Below, piece by piece: positions 1-12,900 of a DNA stretch of 64,000 bases (its first letter is position 1; every line of letters starts with the position of its first letter). The DNA lies in the NCBI GenBank assembly GCA_020881915.1, contig JAJFPB010000010.1:1-64000 (forward strand), given 5' to 3'. Under the pieces are notes generated by a model, which saw only the letters and a program-made list of their open reading frames with translations, ran no database searches and was not told the DNA's origin. A program made the translations under genes and the position numbers. Source of the DNA: Paramyrothecium sp. XJ0827 (taxonomy: Eukaryota > Ascomycota > Sordariomycetes > Hypocreales > Stachybotryaceae).

Positions 1-2086
1 GCCTTCTCGCCGGGAATGGCGAGTATCATGGCACTGAGTGGTGGATCCAGGGTATCAAGTCCGGGACCGACCCGGAGAATCCTGAGTATTGGGGTTACCC
101 AGGACAATGACCAGAGAATGGTGGAGATGCCCTTTGGGTTGGTGCCAACAGCTGCAATTACAACTGGCCGAGTTTTGGCTAATTTTGTCTTATAGGCTAT
201 GCGCTTGCTGTCGCCCCGGTCATTTGGGGACAGCTTCTCCGAGCGAGAACGTGAAAATGTTGAGAATTGGCTAGAAACCTGATCAATGAGAAGAAGCAGG
301 TTTTGCGACTTGCTGCGTGAATGACCTACCGGATTGCTCTCCAGCATGCCCAACACAAACTGGTTGTGGTTTCGAGTCTTGCCAACCTAGGCCTCAAGAA
401 AACGCGGCGGCAAGTACTGCAGGTAGGCTCGAAAGCGACATTGAACACCTAAGCACCTTTCTACCGCGGGAGACGGCTGGTCAAATGATGCACCAGAAGG
501 CATTCACAATCAGATTTATTCCCCTTCTTTAACAATGGCCACTGCTAACGGCGGGCAGAGGCAGACATTACTCGTCGAGCTTGCGCCATTCAACTCCCGC
601 AACTGCTCTACGCTAAATTGGCCGCCGATGAGGATCCTGGAGCGCGCGGCCGGGAATTCAACAGGGCGCGCCCAGAAAGCCATTGCGCTGGACTTGGATT
701 CCACTACTACGACGACGAGGGTCGCGCCATTCCGTTCGGCCGCAGTGCCTTAGGCTATCGGTTTGCCATGGTTTCGTTCTGGGGCGCATTGGCCTTCTAC
801 CGATGTCGAGCTCCCAGCGCCGCTGACTTGGGGCATCGTAGAAAGGAGATCGTGCTTCGACACTTGGAGATGGTCAACGCAGACACAGAACGATATTTGG
901 ACGTCGAGTGGCACGCTCTCGCTCGGATACTCCTATCCGAACATGTATGTGAAGTATCGTCTGGACTCCAATGAGAAGGTATGAGCTGACGCTGGCAGAT
1001 GACTGAGAATTACAACAGCCCGGCAGTCCAGTGGAGGTCAGCTCAAAGTCCATGCGGAATTTAGTAGCATACTAACACAGCCAGTACTGGGCATGCTTGG
1101 CTTTTTTGTTTGTCTCGCAGTACCCGAGGACCATCCTTTCTGGACTTCCGAGGAGGAGCTGCCTGGTGATACTATCCCCAAAGTCAAGGCATTGAAGCAC
1201 CCTGGGCATATCGTGAGGTGAGCTCGAAATTGCCACAGTAGTGACTACCGCTGACTTTACAGCCACCTCGGTGGCCATTGCATGTTGTTGTCTTCAGGCC
1301 AGGCGTGCAGCTATCCGATGAAGGAACTCACGCCAAATACGGAGGCCTGGCGTACAGCAGTGCCTACGGCTGTTCCGTCCCGCCTGGCCTCTTCTCGCTG
1401 GAGCAGTATGCATTGGCTTCCCAGCTTGGCCTGTCGGACGATGGAGGCGAGTACTGGAAAACTAGGCGCATTTCGGAGTACGCAGCGATCGAGTATCACG
1501 ATGAGAAACCTGCGCTTGTGTCGTATGGAAGCCGTTCCCAGACGTCACGATCAAGACGATCCTGCTACCGCCAGAGGAGCAGACGCCCAATTGGCACATC
1601 CGAGCTCATCGCATCGAGAGTGGCGGGGAGGTGATGACGGCGGATGGGTCGTTTGCCATCCGCAACGTCAGCTCAGAGCACGGTCGCTACCTGGACCCGT
1701 ACGACGAGGAGAAGGGCGAGGGCACATCGCCCAAGATCATTGGCAACTACGATCTTTACACACCGGCGGGCTGGGCAGCCGGAACTGATGGAGCGTTCGC
1801 GGTGTCCAAGGGCGCGGTAGGGATCAAGGCGCTAGAGGCGCAGAGTCCACGGAAAGCCATGCTTGTCAACGCAGACCCCAACTCGAACCTGGTCGAGTCT
1901 CGGACAACAATACCGACGCTGCAGCATACAATTAACAAGGGGCAGACGGTGTGGTACGTGTCAGGCATCTACGCCAAGCCCTCTGGCGAGGGTGTCCCAA
2001 AGCAGAGCTATCTGGATGGTTGGGCGCGCACCTCCTGCGCTGCCATCTTGGCTCGCGAACGAGATTGGTGCATGATCTCTGGGTAG
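1..2086 (+). pseudogene. DUF2264-family protein, frameshifted, 5' end outside window
   Basis: Conserved blocks of the DUF2264 family (Pfam PF10022) appear in order but in changing frames. They are a [11 protein letters not shown] block near 60-100, DNDQRMVEM near 108-135, a YALAVAPVIWG/SERERENVENWL block at 195-275, [24 protein letters not shown] near 700-775, and GYSYPNMY near 940. Next come PEDHPFW near 1120-1145, [13 protein letters not shown] near 1335-1370, [13 protein letters not shown] near 1430-1470, and a long final frame with [10 protein letters not shown] at 1631-2086. Three plausible introns fit: 136-194 (GT..TAG), about 1030-1080 and about 1218-1261. At least four one- or two-base shifts remain, several in homopolymers such as the C-run near 1018. 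The family is poorly characterised and I assign no activity. Either the gene is decaying or the assembly has undercalled homopolymers here; the permease downstream shows the same kind of error. Family assignment is fairly sure; exon ends are not. Confidence 0.7.
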
Positions 2087-5000
2087 GTAGCTGGCGAGGC
2101 AAAGCTGAGGCGGGTAATTATCCGATTTCACGTGGTGTGGCGGCCGGGATCGGGGTTGTGAACGCGAGGTGCAGCAGAGAGATCACCAGCGCGTGCATGG
2201 CACTAGTAGCTTGGGACGAGGGCGATGCTTCGCGGGATGGTCTGGGCTTTCAGTGAACTTTGAAACCGGGGAGTGAGAAAGCCATTGAGATTTGATGCGC
2301 CACCGCCAGATTTGGCATTGCTAGGATCGAAGAGGATTGTTGGATCGTAATTGGACCTGTGGCACAGGACGGTGCCAAGGGCTGGTCAGATGCTCCGGTG
2401 GCCCACCCGCATACGCCTGTTTCCCGCTGACCGGTGATTTGCGGTGCTGCAAATTCCCACCAGTGAGAAGCGAGCGGCCCTGACCACGGCTCAGGCGAGC
2501 TGGCATCCCCGACCACGATTCACACTAGCATCCTGTGCGATGGATGGGTGTCAATATCAAAAGTTTACGCGATGGCATGAACCACCGATTTGTTTCGCCT
2601 TGCGGTCGTGAGGCTGAAGTAATAAAAACGTCCCCTGAGGCGAAGAGCCAGATCCGTGGAAATGGCTACGCAGTTCATGTTGTGGATTTGGAATGAAACC
2701 TGCGCATGCATCGTAGCGTCACAATAAGGTCGTGAATAAGGTGGTCCCACGGGTCCCACGTTTCTGCAACTTAAAAGGCTATTTGCGCACATGGAGAAAA
2801 TGCATGCCTTTGAGGCCCGAGGGCAATCGGTTTTTTCTCCGTTAATAAGGCTGCTCCCAAGGACAATGCCGAGACACGACTCATCAGAGCCGGCGCGCGT
2901 CCTCCCGTCACTGCGGAGTTGCTTAGCAGTGCCAGCTTGCCCCCCCATCCAAATCCTGGGGCTCGTCAAGCCATCTCAGCAGTTGGACGACTCTTTATTT
3001 CTTGAAGGCAGGGCATTGGCGCAACCTGGCCAGGACATGGACATGGACAGCAATTCGCCCCACACTGTCCCGACTCGGCCACACAGATTGAAGAGACTGT
3101 GGACACTAATCACGGCGGGCCACTCAGCGTCCGGGGCCGCGCTGACGATGGAGAGCGGAAGGGCTAGATTAGGCCGTCTCCATCTTCCCCATGGGCAATT
3201 AAGGTCGCTGAGATGGCTTAGTTTATCCGTGAGTTAGTTTCGATGCCCAGAGAAAAGAGTGGCAGAGGGTTAGGTTGGTGGAGCACCATCGCCTTTATTC
3301 CCCGTAGCTCCGACGCCGACCGCGCGAGAGAAACAAAACAATTGGTGTAACACAACATAATGTCGTTGCTTGACCCGGCAACGTGAATACCATCGAGAGG
3401 GCGTGGACTGGTGTTCCCTTAGCAAAGCAAGAAGGATCGTTGTCGTTGTTCGCAAGCGAGGCGCGCGTGCGGCTTGATATCCTCGTCGCACAGGCTCAGT
3501 CAAATTGGTTGGCCCGGTCCTCTCACGGCGCGCGCCCAGCGTCCCCTTGCTCGCAGCACGATCCCATTTCCACCCACACCCCACAGCCTGGCTCTCTAAC
3601 TAGGTATGGCATGCGACACGATTCGCGGAAGATATTCCTCCGTGAAGCCTCAGCACAAGCCAGGCAAAGCTTCAGCACCCAGGAGCCCGGCAGATTATAG
3701 GCTAACGCCGAACGCTGCGCCAAGGTGCCGGGATCCAAACTCTTGGCTTAAGAATTTTTCCTGGGCGCTGTGTCCATCCCCCAAACGCCCCTCTACAGGT
3801 TTCGGAAAAAGGTGTTTCATTGTCTGGTTCGTTTGAATAATTCAATGGAGACAACGTTAGGATGGCCTAGATACGCCAAGGCGAGTAGACTGGCGGATCA
3901 TGGCTCCTGAACCGTTGGAATAATTTTCCCCGGGCCCTTTATTTCGCATAGCGTCTTGTCTTTGACGTAGATGGTGCAGTCGTGTTTGATGTGTATTGTG
4001 GCCACTTTTCCTTAGACGAGCTTCGTCTAGTTCAACGGGCTCACACCGATGAACAACATGAGACTGACGCCAAGATGGTCGAATCTGGAACCGGGCGCTT
4101 CCAACGGCGTGCCAGTGCAGGAAAGCCATTGTTCCGTCCGCATCTTGCAGGAACCCGAGAGCATGTCTCATTGCCCCTACGCTAGGCCGTCCCGGAGAAC
4201 CGGTAGCTCCTCGTTCTTCCATTGTATTCGCTAATAATACCCAAGCCGAGGGCAGCAGAGTGCCACGAGCGCCGCCAGCCTGCGATGCATCATCAATCTG
4301 ACACGGGGCAGCAGAGATCGAGAGCGTGCGTGCCCAGGAGATGCATCGTGGGCTGAACCAATGTGGGGTGGTGGTTCGTGAATTGGCAGACGGGGGACGC
4401 AATATGGGGTCCGATGCGGAGAGAGGATGGGGTAGCAATGGGCTTATCTGGGGGGAAGGGTGGAGGGAGGGGAGATTTCCGCGCTGGGTCTCGCTTGCCC
4501 AGATGAGGTGGCCTCGAGCAAAGGAAGGTAGGGCGGAACAAATTAGGAAATAGCGAGACAGACCAACAAATTCTCATCGCAGATGGAACCCGCCAACTCA
4601 CTTGACCAACCTCACACAAGACCTTAGTTGGACTGACCTCCTCCACCTCCTCCACAGGAAACAGCAAATATTCTGGGGCCCCGTAGAGGATTCCGGGGGA
4701 ACGCAGCATCACCGCGGTCCACCTTGCACAGACCCTCGTTGGCCAGGGTAAAATGCTGGAGCAAAGTGAGGAGCAGCATCAGCAGCAAGAGGGGTGAGAT
4801 GGAGGAGGTGGAGAGCCCATTCCATTGAGGGTGTGGCCCATGCAGCTGCAGTGTTTGGTGGGTTTGAGTCGTCCCGGAGAGGCGTCGCCAATGGGAGGCC
4901 AAAGCCTCGCGATGTTCGTTCCCACACACCCTTGCCATCCAGCGCGACCACGACCGCGGCCGGTCCAATCTATCCATCACACCCCTCCCCATCAATGGGC

Positions 5001-5100
5001 CGTTTATCCCCATCTCCATACATTAAACTAATAGAGAGATGGCGAGTCTGGGGTCTGTCCCCTCTCCTCAGATGACCCAGGCCCGGCTCCCGAAAATACA
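2087..5100. other. Intergenic, no supportable gene
   Basis: This stretch has normal GC and no RIP bias. Reading frames are short and on both strands, with no recognisable domain, no consistent codon bias and no intron-linked continuation. The region 4430-4480 is rich in G and contains CTGGGG-type hexamers that fit the fungal carbon-catabolite repressor consensus (SYGGRG). Because a sugar-type permease lies downstream this could be upstream regulatory DNA, but the match is short and common by chance. Confidence 0.5.
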
Positions 5101-5328
5101 TATCAAGGGAAAATCCTCGCCTCCTCTTGCCTCTCTCTTCTCCTCCTTCTTCTTCTTCATCTCCATCCTCTTTTTCCCCTTTCCCATCCCTTCCATTCAT
5201 CATCCATTGGGTGTGAAAGGAACATCGGAAACCACAGTCTTGTCCGGTTTTGGAAAGATTGTCAAGAGAAAGTGTGAGACAAGACAACAACACCAACATC
5301 AGAGGGAATCGCAAAGACTTGGCCCATC
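5101..5328 (+). promoter_or_regulatory. Leader and core-promoter region of the MFS permease
   Basis: A long pyrimidine tract (about 5113-5195, repeats of CTT, CTC and TTC) lies 130-215 bases upstream of the permease ATG. CT-rich tracts next to the transcription start are typical of well expressed filamentous-fungal genes. The region from there to the ATG has no long reading frame on the sense strand and is best read as 5' UTR. The start context is CATC-ATG-CC, with C just upstream of the ATG. Function is inferred from position and composition only. Confidence 0.45.
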
Positions 5329-7265
5329 ATGCCTATCGTCAAGTCCTTCCTCCGCGCCACCGTGCGCAACGATGCCATGCGCGCTGATCCCGATGAGATC
5401 TACAACTGGCGTGTCCTCGCCCTTGTCCTCTCGGCCTGCTTCGGTGGCATGCTCTTCGGTTGGGAGACGGGTGCCATCGGTGGTGTCCTCGCCATGACTC
5501 CTGTCCAGGAGCGTTACGGCTATGCCGACTGGACCAAAGGCGCCAAGGCCAATCAGGACCAGAACATCGTCTCTACACTCCAGGCTGGTTGCTTCGTCGC
5601 TTGTTTCATCACCGGTTGGGCCGCCGACCGCTTCGGTCGCCGTCTCTCTCATCGCCGTCGGTTTCCTCGCTCTCGTCGGTGTCATCCTGCAGGCCGCCTC
5701 TGCCCACAACGGAAGCCTTCCCGTCATGTTCGTCGGTCGATTCGTCTGCGGTCTCGGTGTCGGTGCTGCCTCCACCCTGACTCCTCTCTACGTCTCTGAG
5801 TGTGCCCCCGTGCCATTCGTGGTGGTCTCACTGGTAAGTTCCATTTAGCAGGGCGAATCTCATAGAATTCGACAAGTCCTTACTTACTTCTCATAGCTCT
5901 CTACCAGCTGAACATTGTTACCGGTATCATGATTGCTTTCTGGTACGTCTGCGGCTCACCTCGTCTACTACCTATCGACTAACACTATATCAGGGTCAAC
6001 TATGGATGTCTCCTCCACGTCAAGGGCGAGGCCATGTTCATCATCCCCTTGACCCTTCAGGGTCTCCCCGCTGTGTAAGCTCACCCGCCACTGTCGACCT
6101 TTACCGATGAGTACTAATATATAATATTCAGCTTCCTCATTGCCGGCATGTTCGTTTCTCCCGAATCACCCCGTTGGTGTGCCAAGCAGGATGACTGGGA
6201 GCGCACCACCGCCATCCTCACCCGCATGCGTGGGTAAGTTTTGAAAGGCAACTGAAGAATCTTTGATTCCAATCGCTGACGGCTATGACAGTCTCCCCGC
6301 CGACTCCCCCTTCGTCTCCAACGAGATCAATGAGATGTCTGAGCAGCTTGCCCACGAGCGCCGCCTTGTCGGTGATGCTACCACCAAGACCCTCCTCAAG
6401 GAGATGTGGGTCATTCCCGGTAACCGCAAGCGTGCCATCATGAGTGTCACCCTCATGATCTGCCAGCAGATGACCGGTACCAACGCTATCGTACGTTGTC
6501 CAAATAATACTTACTTCCCGGGGCTATCTGCTAATCTGTCATGACAGAACTACTACGCTCCTCAGATTTTCAAGAACCTTGGCATGAGCGGAACCGACTC
6601 CTCGCTCTTCGCCACCGGTATCTACGGTGTCGTCAAGACCGCTGGTATCCTCGTCTTCCTGCTCTTCGTCGCCGATTCTCTTGGCCGTCGTCGCTCCCTC
6701 ATCTGGACCTCTGCCGCTCAGGGTATCGTCATGTACATCATCGGTATCTACGGCCGTGTCCAGCCTCCCGTTGCTGGCCGCCCCGTTACTCCCTTCGGCT
6801 ACTTCGCCATTACCTGCATCTACCTCTGGGCTGCGTATGACTCCCTTCACCCGCACGGTCCGCACAACTTGCTAACAAGCTTTGCAGTTTCTTCCAGTTC
6901 GGTTGGGGTCCTTGCTGCTGGATTCTCGTCTCTGAGATCCCCACCGCTCGTCTCCGTGCCATGAACGTCGCCCTCGCTGCCGCCACCCAGTGGCTGTTCA
7001 ACTTCATGATCGCCCGAACTGTCCTGACCATGCAGAACACCATGGGCCAGGCCGGCTACGGCATGTTCTTCATGTTCGCCACCTTCGACATCCTCATGGG
7101 TATCTACGTCTACTTCTTCATCCCCGAGACCAAGGGTCTCTCCTGGAGAAGATGGACGAGCTCTTCGGCGTCACCGAGATGGCGAAGAAGATGGAGGAGG
7201 AGAACGACGGCGAGCTCGGCCGCCCTGTGAGTATCCGCGAGGAGCAGGCCGACATCAAGAAATAG
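5329..7265 (+). CDS. MFS sugar/quinate-type permease, seven exons, three indels
   Basis: This is a 12-segment sugar-porter (SP) family plasma-membrane transporter, about 533 residues once introns are removed, the usual length. Exons are 5329-5833, 5897-5942, 5994-6074, 6132-6233, 6292-6490, 6548-6834 and 6888-7265; every intron is GT..AG and 51-63 bp long. Family motifs seen are [14 protein letters not shown] in the first membrane segment, [32 protein letters not shown] and PETKG near the C-terminus. Three indels break the frame: at 5645-5652 (a CT run), 5805-5809 (five C where the family arginine needs six) and 7139-7143 (TCC where TCCC keeps LEKMDELFG). Everything between them is conserved, so these look like base-calling losses or very recent damage rather than old decay. 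Substrate is uncertain: the family includes hexose, quinate and other polyol permeases. No partner genes are adjacent. Confidence 0.88.
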
Positions 7266-8990
7266 AGAGTTGGCTACCCTCCTGGATAGTTTGTTTGCGG
7301 CGTGAATTTTGCGAGCAGCGCGATGCGATTGTGTTATTTCCTGGCCCCCTTACCTCCAACGAGAGATGCAGGGGCCGATAGATACTCTATGCTTATTGCG
7401 GTTGCAAGGAAAGAGGTTGGGTCCGCAGGACTGGGCAGGGCTTGTTTAGATGACTTTTGATATCCGATGCGAATCACCACGCACCATGACCTAATCAAGC
7501 TCGTTTATTCTTCTAATCACTTGCCAACCCATGCTTGAACTACTTTGCCTGTCTCGTCCGGCCTTTGCGCGCCATACGTACGGACTTTGAGGAGCATCGG
7601 AGAGCTCTCCGACAGCCGTGACGAAGATGAGACGTAAGAAGTAGACCCCCTGGTTCTCATGCAAGGTGATGGGATGGAGGCGACGGCGCACGAGACTGCC
7701 GACTACTCACGTTTTTGCAACCCGTTTACTTCGTCCGTCCAATGGCTGGAGGCTGCAGGGCGGGGTTGGGCCCCCTTACCCTGGTCTAGCACGTTCCACG
7801 GCGCCGTGATATCCACCCTTAATTGTCCGAGGAGACGAAATGCCGGACCACGCCCAAAGCGGCATCAGGGCGTTCTTTTTGGGAGAGAAATGGCAGGGAA
7901 GGGGAGGGGAGGGCGCTTTATACCGCTTCATCAAAGGGAAAAGCCTACCCAGGCTGCGAGCTCCCATGGAACCTCGCGCGCGGGGCCAGCAACCCCAAAC
8001 ACCACATCACAGGGACGCTGCCGCGCATGAACTCTCGTGCGAGTGTGCGGCGACCGAACCCCAAACGTCCCCGAAGCACCACCAGGTCGCGAGGGCAAAC
8101 GGGGACCACGATATATACTCGAGCTATAGACATGGACTACCACCCAGGCGGTTTCATCAAGGAGAAGGGGCAATCGCGCCACCCCACATCAGGACAGACT
8201 ACCCCGGACTCGCGAGACGCTGGACTCGCCCGGATGGTTCGTCTTAAGAAGAGATGAGAAGCCTGGTGCGGTCCTTGGCCGAAGGTCGGGACGAATATGC
8301 CCAGTTTTTCTCTCCCTCCACCTTCCCCCTTGTTATCATTTGTGGAGCAAGCAGCCCGGAGAAAAGAAAGAGAAAGAACGAAGAAGAGAAGCGTGAAGCC
8401 TTCACCGGGGCTCCGTTTCCTCGTCTGCTGTTCTCGACTTACACAGCGTATCTTTCACGACTGACCCGAGGCGGCCTACCAACAAGTCGCATCCAGGAAT
8501 ACGAGTACGTGGTACCACGAGGGACAGCTCACTCTACCTAAGCGAAAAGGTCTTCACGCTCTTTTTACCACTAGGCTTAACCGCTCGGCAGTTGAGGAGA
8601 GCAGCGCAGCGCAAGAGGCTCGCCAGGGGAAAAACCCCCAACTTTACCGTTCACTCGTTGCTTCGCTGGGCTGCGCCCGTTTAAACGTCTCCTGAACGGC
8701 GAGCGTTAGAAGCCAAAACACTAACTTTATTGCTCCGGCCGCGCCTGAAGGGCCGTCCCTATCGTCGCGGAGCCGCAGCACCCCCCCTCCTCAATCCCGC
8801 ACTTACACGCAGCCACTGCGCGCCTGGCGGCAGAAGCGTCCGGCGGGCGCCATTTGTGGGCTGCATTCTTTCGTTGCGCGCGGACTTGGGCCGGGGCCAC
8901 ACACCAAAGATCGCGAGCCAACGGTAGCGCGGCCGGCAAAAGCCAAGATAAGGAAAAAAAGAAAGAAAGGAAAACAAAATAAGAAGCGCC
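7266..8990. other. Intergenic, no supportable gene
   Basis: Normal-GC DNA following the permease stop. The first 200-300 bases are presumably its 3' UTR. The overlapping frames near 7660-8250 on both strands lack domains and look like chance frames in GC-rich DNA. An A-rich purine stretch at 8940-8985 sits just before the ATG at 8991 and looks like a fungal 5' UTR. No RNA gene was recognised. Confidence 0.5.
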
Positions 8991-9278
8991 ATGTCCAAGG
9001 CGGCGGCCGCCGCCGCGGCAGCAGCAACAGCAGCAGCAGCAGCAACTTCGGAAGCCAGCGCCGCCGCCGCCCCTAGCGGCAGTGCTGGCGCTGGTCGCGG
9101 CAGGCATCAACCCGTGCCATCATCGCACAGCTACGGCCCAGTGCCGAATTGCTCGTTTCGTAAGTTCCCGCTCGATTCTTTTCATCTTTTGTTTTCAGCG
9201 GATACTTGTCCGCGGGAGTGGGATTATGGAAACGGGAGGATGAGAAAGTTCTCGGAAACAAGCGGGGAGGGCAAGTGA
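8991..9278 (+). CDS. Orphan poly-alanine N-terminal exon, product unknown
   Basis: An ATG in good fungal context (GCGCC-ATG-TCC) opens a frame starting MSKAAAAAAAAAT, followed by alanine, serine and glycine-rich low-complexity sequence and then SSHSYGPVPNCSF. A GTAAGT donor lies at 9160, right after the TTTC that ends this part. A TTTTCAG at 9191-9198 is a possible acceptor 39 bases on, and the frame stays open either way to the TGA at 9276. I see no domain. It looks like the first exon of a gene whose later exons would lie beyond 9900, where the helicase element now begins. It could also be a chance GCN-repeat frame. Function unknown. Confidence 0.35.
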   Translation: MSKAAAAAAAAATAAAAATSEASAAAAPSGSAGAGRGRHQPVPSSHSYGPVPNCSFRKFPLDSFHLLFSADTCPREWDYGNGRMRKFSETSGEGK

Positions 9279-9947
9279 AAGCATGCCGTCGGATTTATCC
9301 CGAAGCCGTCAAAGTGTCGTGCAGCGGGTTCGACCTTGTTTCCGGGATGAGATGATGGCTGGCTGGCTGCTACCACGTCGATTTCCAGAATGCGTCGGGC
9401 AGCCTTCCCGCCTGGACCGACCACTGCCCACCGCCAAAAGCAGCCGGGCGGGGCGGTCGACTTTCACCCGGAGCCAACCAGGCGAAACCACCTCACCGTG
9501 TCGGAACCATCATAGCAACCTTGCGCATGCTTGGCTTCTACTTTCTCGTGGTTGCTTTTCTTCTTCTTCTCCTTTTCTTCTTGCTTTTTCGTTCCCCATG
9601 CGGCGTTTAGATATTTGATTTGCACTCTCGTTTTCTAGCTTTTGATTTTCATTCCTTTTTTTTATGTTTTGTTTCCGTCTTCGATTCTTCTCGCCCGGCA
9701 AGCGCCTGGCCTTATTTAACCGAACCCGGGATGGGATCACTAATCCCGCTGAGCTTTCGGCGCTTGCCCTCCCCCTTCGCGCCCTCCTCCTCTTATACTT
9801 GGAGCTCCTAATTGGTGTGGTCTGCATGCCGTCCACTCGACGCCCACCACAGCACGCCTGGGACCAACAGCCGAGCAACTTCAAAGTCGCACACACCATG
9901 TGCATGACCTAACTGATGGCTGACCCCGTAATTCTATAACCCGACAG
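9279..9947. other. Non-coding, T-rich tract next to the helicase element
   Basis: No convincing coding frame. A strongly T/C-rich segment (about 9540-9680) could be intron or promoter DNA. The 3' limit of the RecQ element lies somewhere in or just above this stretch, since its helicase stop codon is at 9948-9950. A CCGACAG sequence at 9941-9947 would make an intron acceptor on the plus strand for the poly-alanine exon gene, but what follows is helicase sequence on the other strand. Confidence 0.4.
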
Positions 9948-12900
9948 CTACCCACAACTACGCCGCGCACATATTTGTCTCACCGCGGCCCTGTACGCCG
10001 CTGGCCGTCCGCCAATTATACCCATCCGCCAGCTGTTGGCCCAACGGCAAACCTTTTCTATCGGACACCTCTGGTAAATACTGGTCGCTCCTGTATCTTC
10101 TCGTATCTCCCCGTCATCATCCATTACCTTCCATCCATTACAAACCTTGTATGGCAACCCACACCCAAAACAACCGCTGTACGGTTCAAACCTCGCTTTC
10201 GAAACATCTCCTCTTCTATCCTTGCCATAACCCTGCTCACCTCTCTGTACCCTGCCGTACCCTTTAACGGGCACTCTTCCATTCTGTGCTCATCTGCCTC
10301 ATCCCCATCTTCCAAATAACCTCCAACTCGCTCGCCATCGCCGTTTCTCCATCATTTGCTTCCTGCTTTGCCACTCTTGGAATGCAATATCTCGTCTCTG
10401 CCGGTCGAACGCTATTTGTGCCTTCTGCGTATTCGACTTCGTCTTGGTCTTGGCCTTGGTCTTGGCTTTGGTTGTCCAACTTTTCTTCTATTCGTCCGCA
10501 AACATCGCATTGCTCTTCACCTTCTTCACACCCTCTCGATCCGTTCGACCATCCATCGACATATCCAATATCTTTCGCCGGCATTCCTCCCTCTCCACGT
10601 AATCCACACTTCTCTCCTCTCTTTCTTCCTTACACCACCCGCTCTGCTCGGCCTTTGCCTTTGCCGCCTCTCGGCCTCTTGCTTATCTTGTTTCAACCCC
10701 GGCAAATAACAACCGCATCGCTGACTTGCCCGTCTCGTCCCGCTCGCCCGCTCTCCTGTACGTAATCTCGAATTCGCCTCGGCATCCATCCATGCACTAC
10801 CAACCTTATGTCGGGTATATCGATTCCCATCCCTAATGCGTTCGTTGCCACTATAATTTCTCTCCCATCATCCACATCTGTAACCGTTCCTTCTTGCCCT
10901 CCTTTGTGTCGACCTTGTTGTAATATGTGCCACAACCAAACATCTCCCTAACCTCTTCACCCGTTCCACTGACCCGCCATAAATGATCACCTTGCTGTCG
11001 TGTCCTCCACGGATCCATGCTTCTACAACCTCTTTGATCCTCTTATCTTCTGCCATCTGTGCCTCCTCTTCCTCTTGCCTCCAATGTGCCTTCCTTTGCC
11101 CCTTGCTTTATTACTCCTATGCTCCACCTTGATGACGCTGTACCGTATGTTGCGTCGTGTTGTTTTGCTTCGAAACACTACCTCCCGCCCGGGCTGGATC
11201 GCCGCCACCTTGTAAAACTCGACCATCTCGTCCGGGCCCATCGTGGCTGTTAAAAATACCCGCTGCACACCCCACTCCCGAACCACCACCTTCCGACTTC
11301 GCTTAACTTTGGCCGGAACGTTGCGCTGCCATCCATTAATGTGTGGCACTCTTCTAAAATCACTCGGTCCAAAACACCCTGGTTTTGCAATCGGTTGACG
11401 TAATCTCGAACCCGCCCGTCACCGCTGACTCGGGCGTCACGAAAACTATGCTTGCTGTCGGCGTTCCCTGCTGGCTGTTCCATATATGGGACGTAATTTG
11501 GAACTCCGTGCAACGTTTATGTAAATCTTCCTGCAATGCAACCAATGGCACTACAACGATCGTTGTCCCCTCTGGTGAACAATATGCCGGCAACATGAAC
11601 GACAAACTCTTGCCTCCACCCGTGCTTGTGATCTGATAATCGGCGTTTCCCCGCGATGATGGCCCGGATCACCTTCGACTGTTGACCACGAAACTCTGTC
11701 CTCGTCCCATCATCTGCTGTAACTGTCCGGAAATATCGACTTGCCGTAACCGATGTAATCGTCGGAATCGCCCTTCCTCCCGCTCGCTTTCGAACTGATC
11801 TCGCTTGCGCTTCCGCCCGCCCTGCGCACTCGCCCCTGTACCGAACCCGAAAATCGATGTAACTCGTGGCTGATGTTCCGGAATTCCTCCGCATCCGCGC
11901 TGTGCCTCCTAACCCTTGTTGTAACTCTCGCGCATAAATTATACCCGCGATATGCGATTGGTGGCCGGCCTGTAAATCCGCCGCGTCATTGTCGATCCCG
12001 TCCTCGTCTTCGTATTCCACCCCGTCTTCTCCCACCCTCTTTGCAAACTTGCCTCCTAAATACCGGTTGATATCGCGATGGCGATGTGCCGCCATACGCT
12101 GATATTCAACCGACAACCCATTAATCGCTGGCTGATCTGCTGTAAAATTCGCCGCGCCCGATCCGGTGTCCATTTTCTTTCCCCACCCAATTCTTCCATT
12201 CAACGGGTATGGTCATATCGATGCCTTCGTCTTCCGACTGGCTTGACCGACTTGACCGACCTACCTGACTTGACCGACTTGCCCGACTTGACCTTGCTTG
12301 TGCCAAACTCTCCTTGTTGCCAATTCCGTCCGTACTACCCTTTTCTTCTCCAAACTCCCTTTCTCCTTCCTCCTCGCTGCTATATCCCTCGTCTTCGTCG
12401 CTGTTGTGGTGCCGCTTGCGGTATGCGATCTCTTCGCTCCATAAAAATGGGCTTACTTGGTCTGCACCCTTGACCATACCCTGCACCTGCTGCCAAAACG
12501 GCAACACCAACCACAAATACCAAACCAATAATTCCCCAACCTCTCTGGGTATAAAACGGTGAATGATTTTCGCCTGGCCCGTTTGCTGGAAATTTTTATG
12601 GTATGCTGTAACGAAACATACGTCGCCGTTGTGGATAAAAATGTTGCGTGTGCCGCCGTTGCTGGTGTTCTTATACCGTATTCCTAAAATTTCCCATAAT
12701 CGCGCGGGCATTGACAATAAATGCTTTCAAAACCACATCAACTCCCGGAACCGCTCCAATATTTTGCTGTACTCCTGCAATGCCTTCTTTTTGTACGGAT
12801 GCTTTTGCTTTTCATCGGTCGAAATCCATTCTTTTTGCAGTTCCTTGCGCTGAACCAACCGTGTGAATACCCAACCCTTGCCTTGCTCCAACCATGTGTT

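Noticed and set aside
4290..5020. Overlapping frames of 100-140 residues on both strands upstream of the permease
   Set aside because: No domain, no consistent codon use and poly-proline or serine low complexity; they look like chance frames in GC-rich promoter DNA.
7659..8257. Three overlapping plus-strand frames of 120-144 residues
   Set aside because: All three frames are open together, basic and without any motif, which is typical of GC-rich non-coding sequence.
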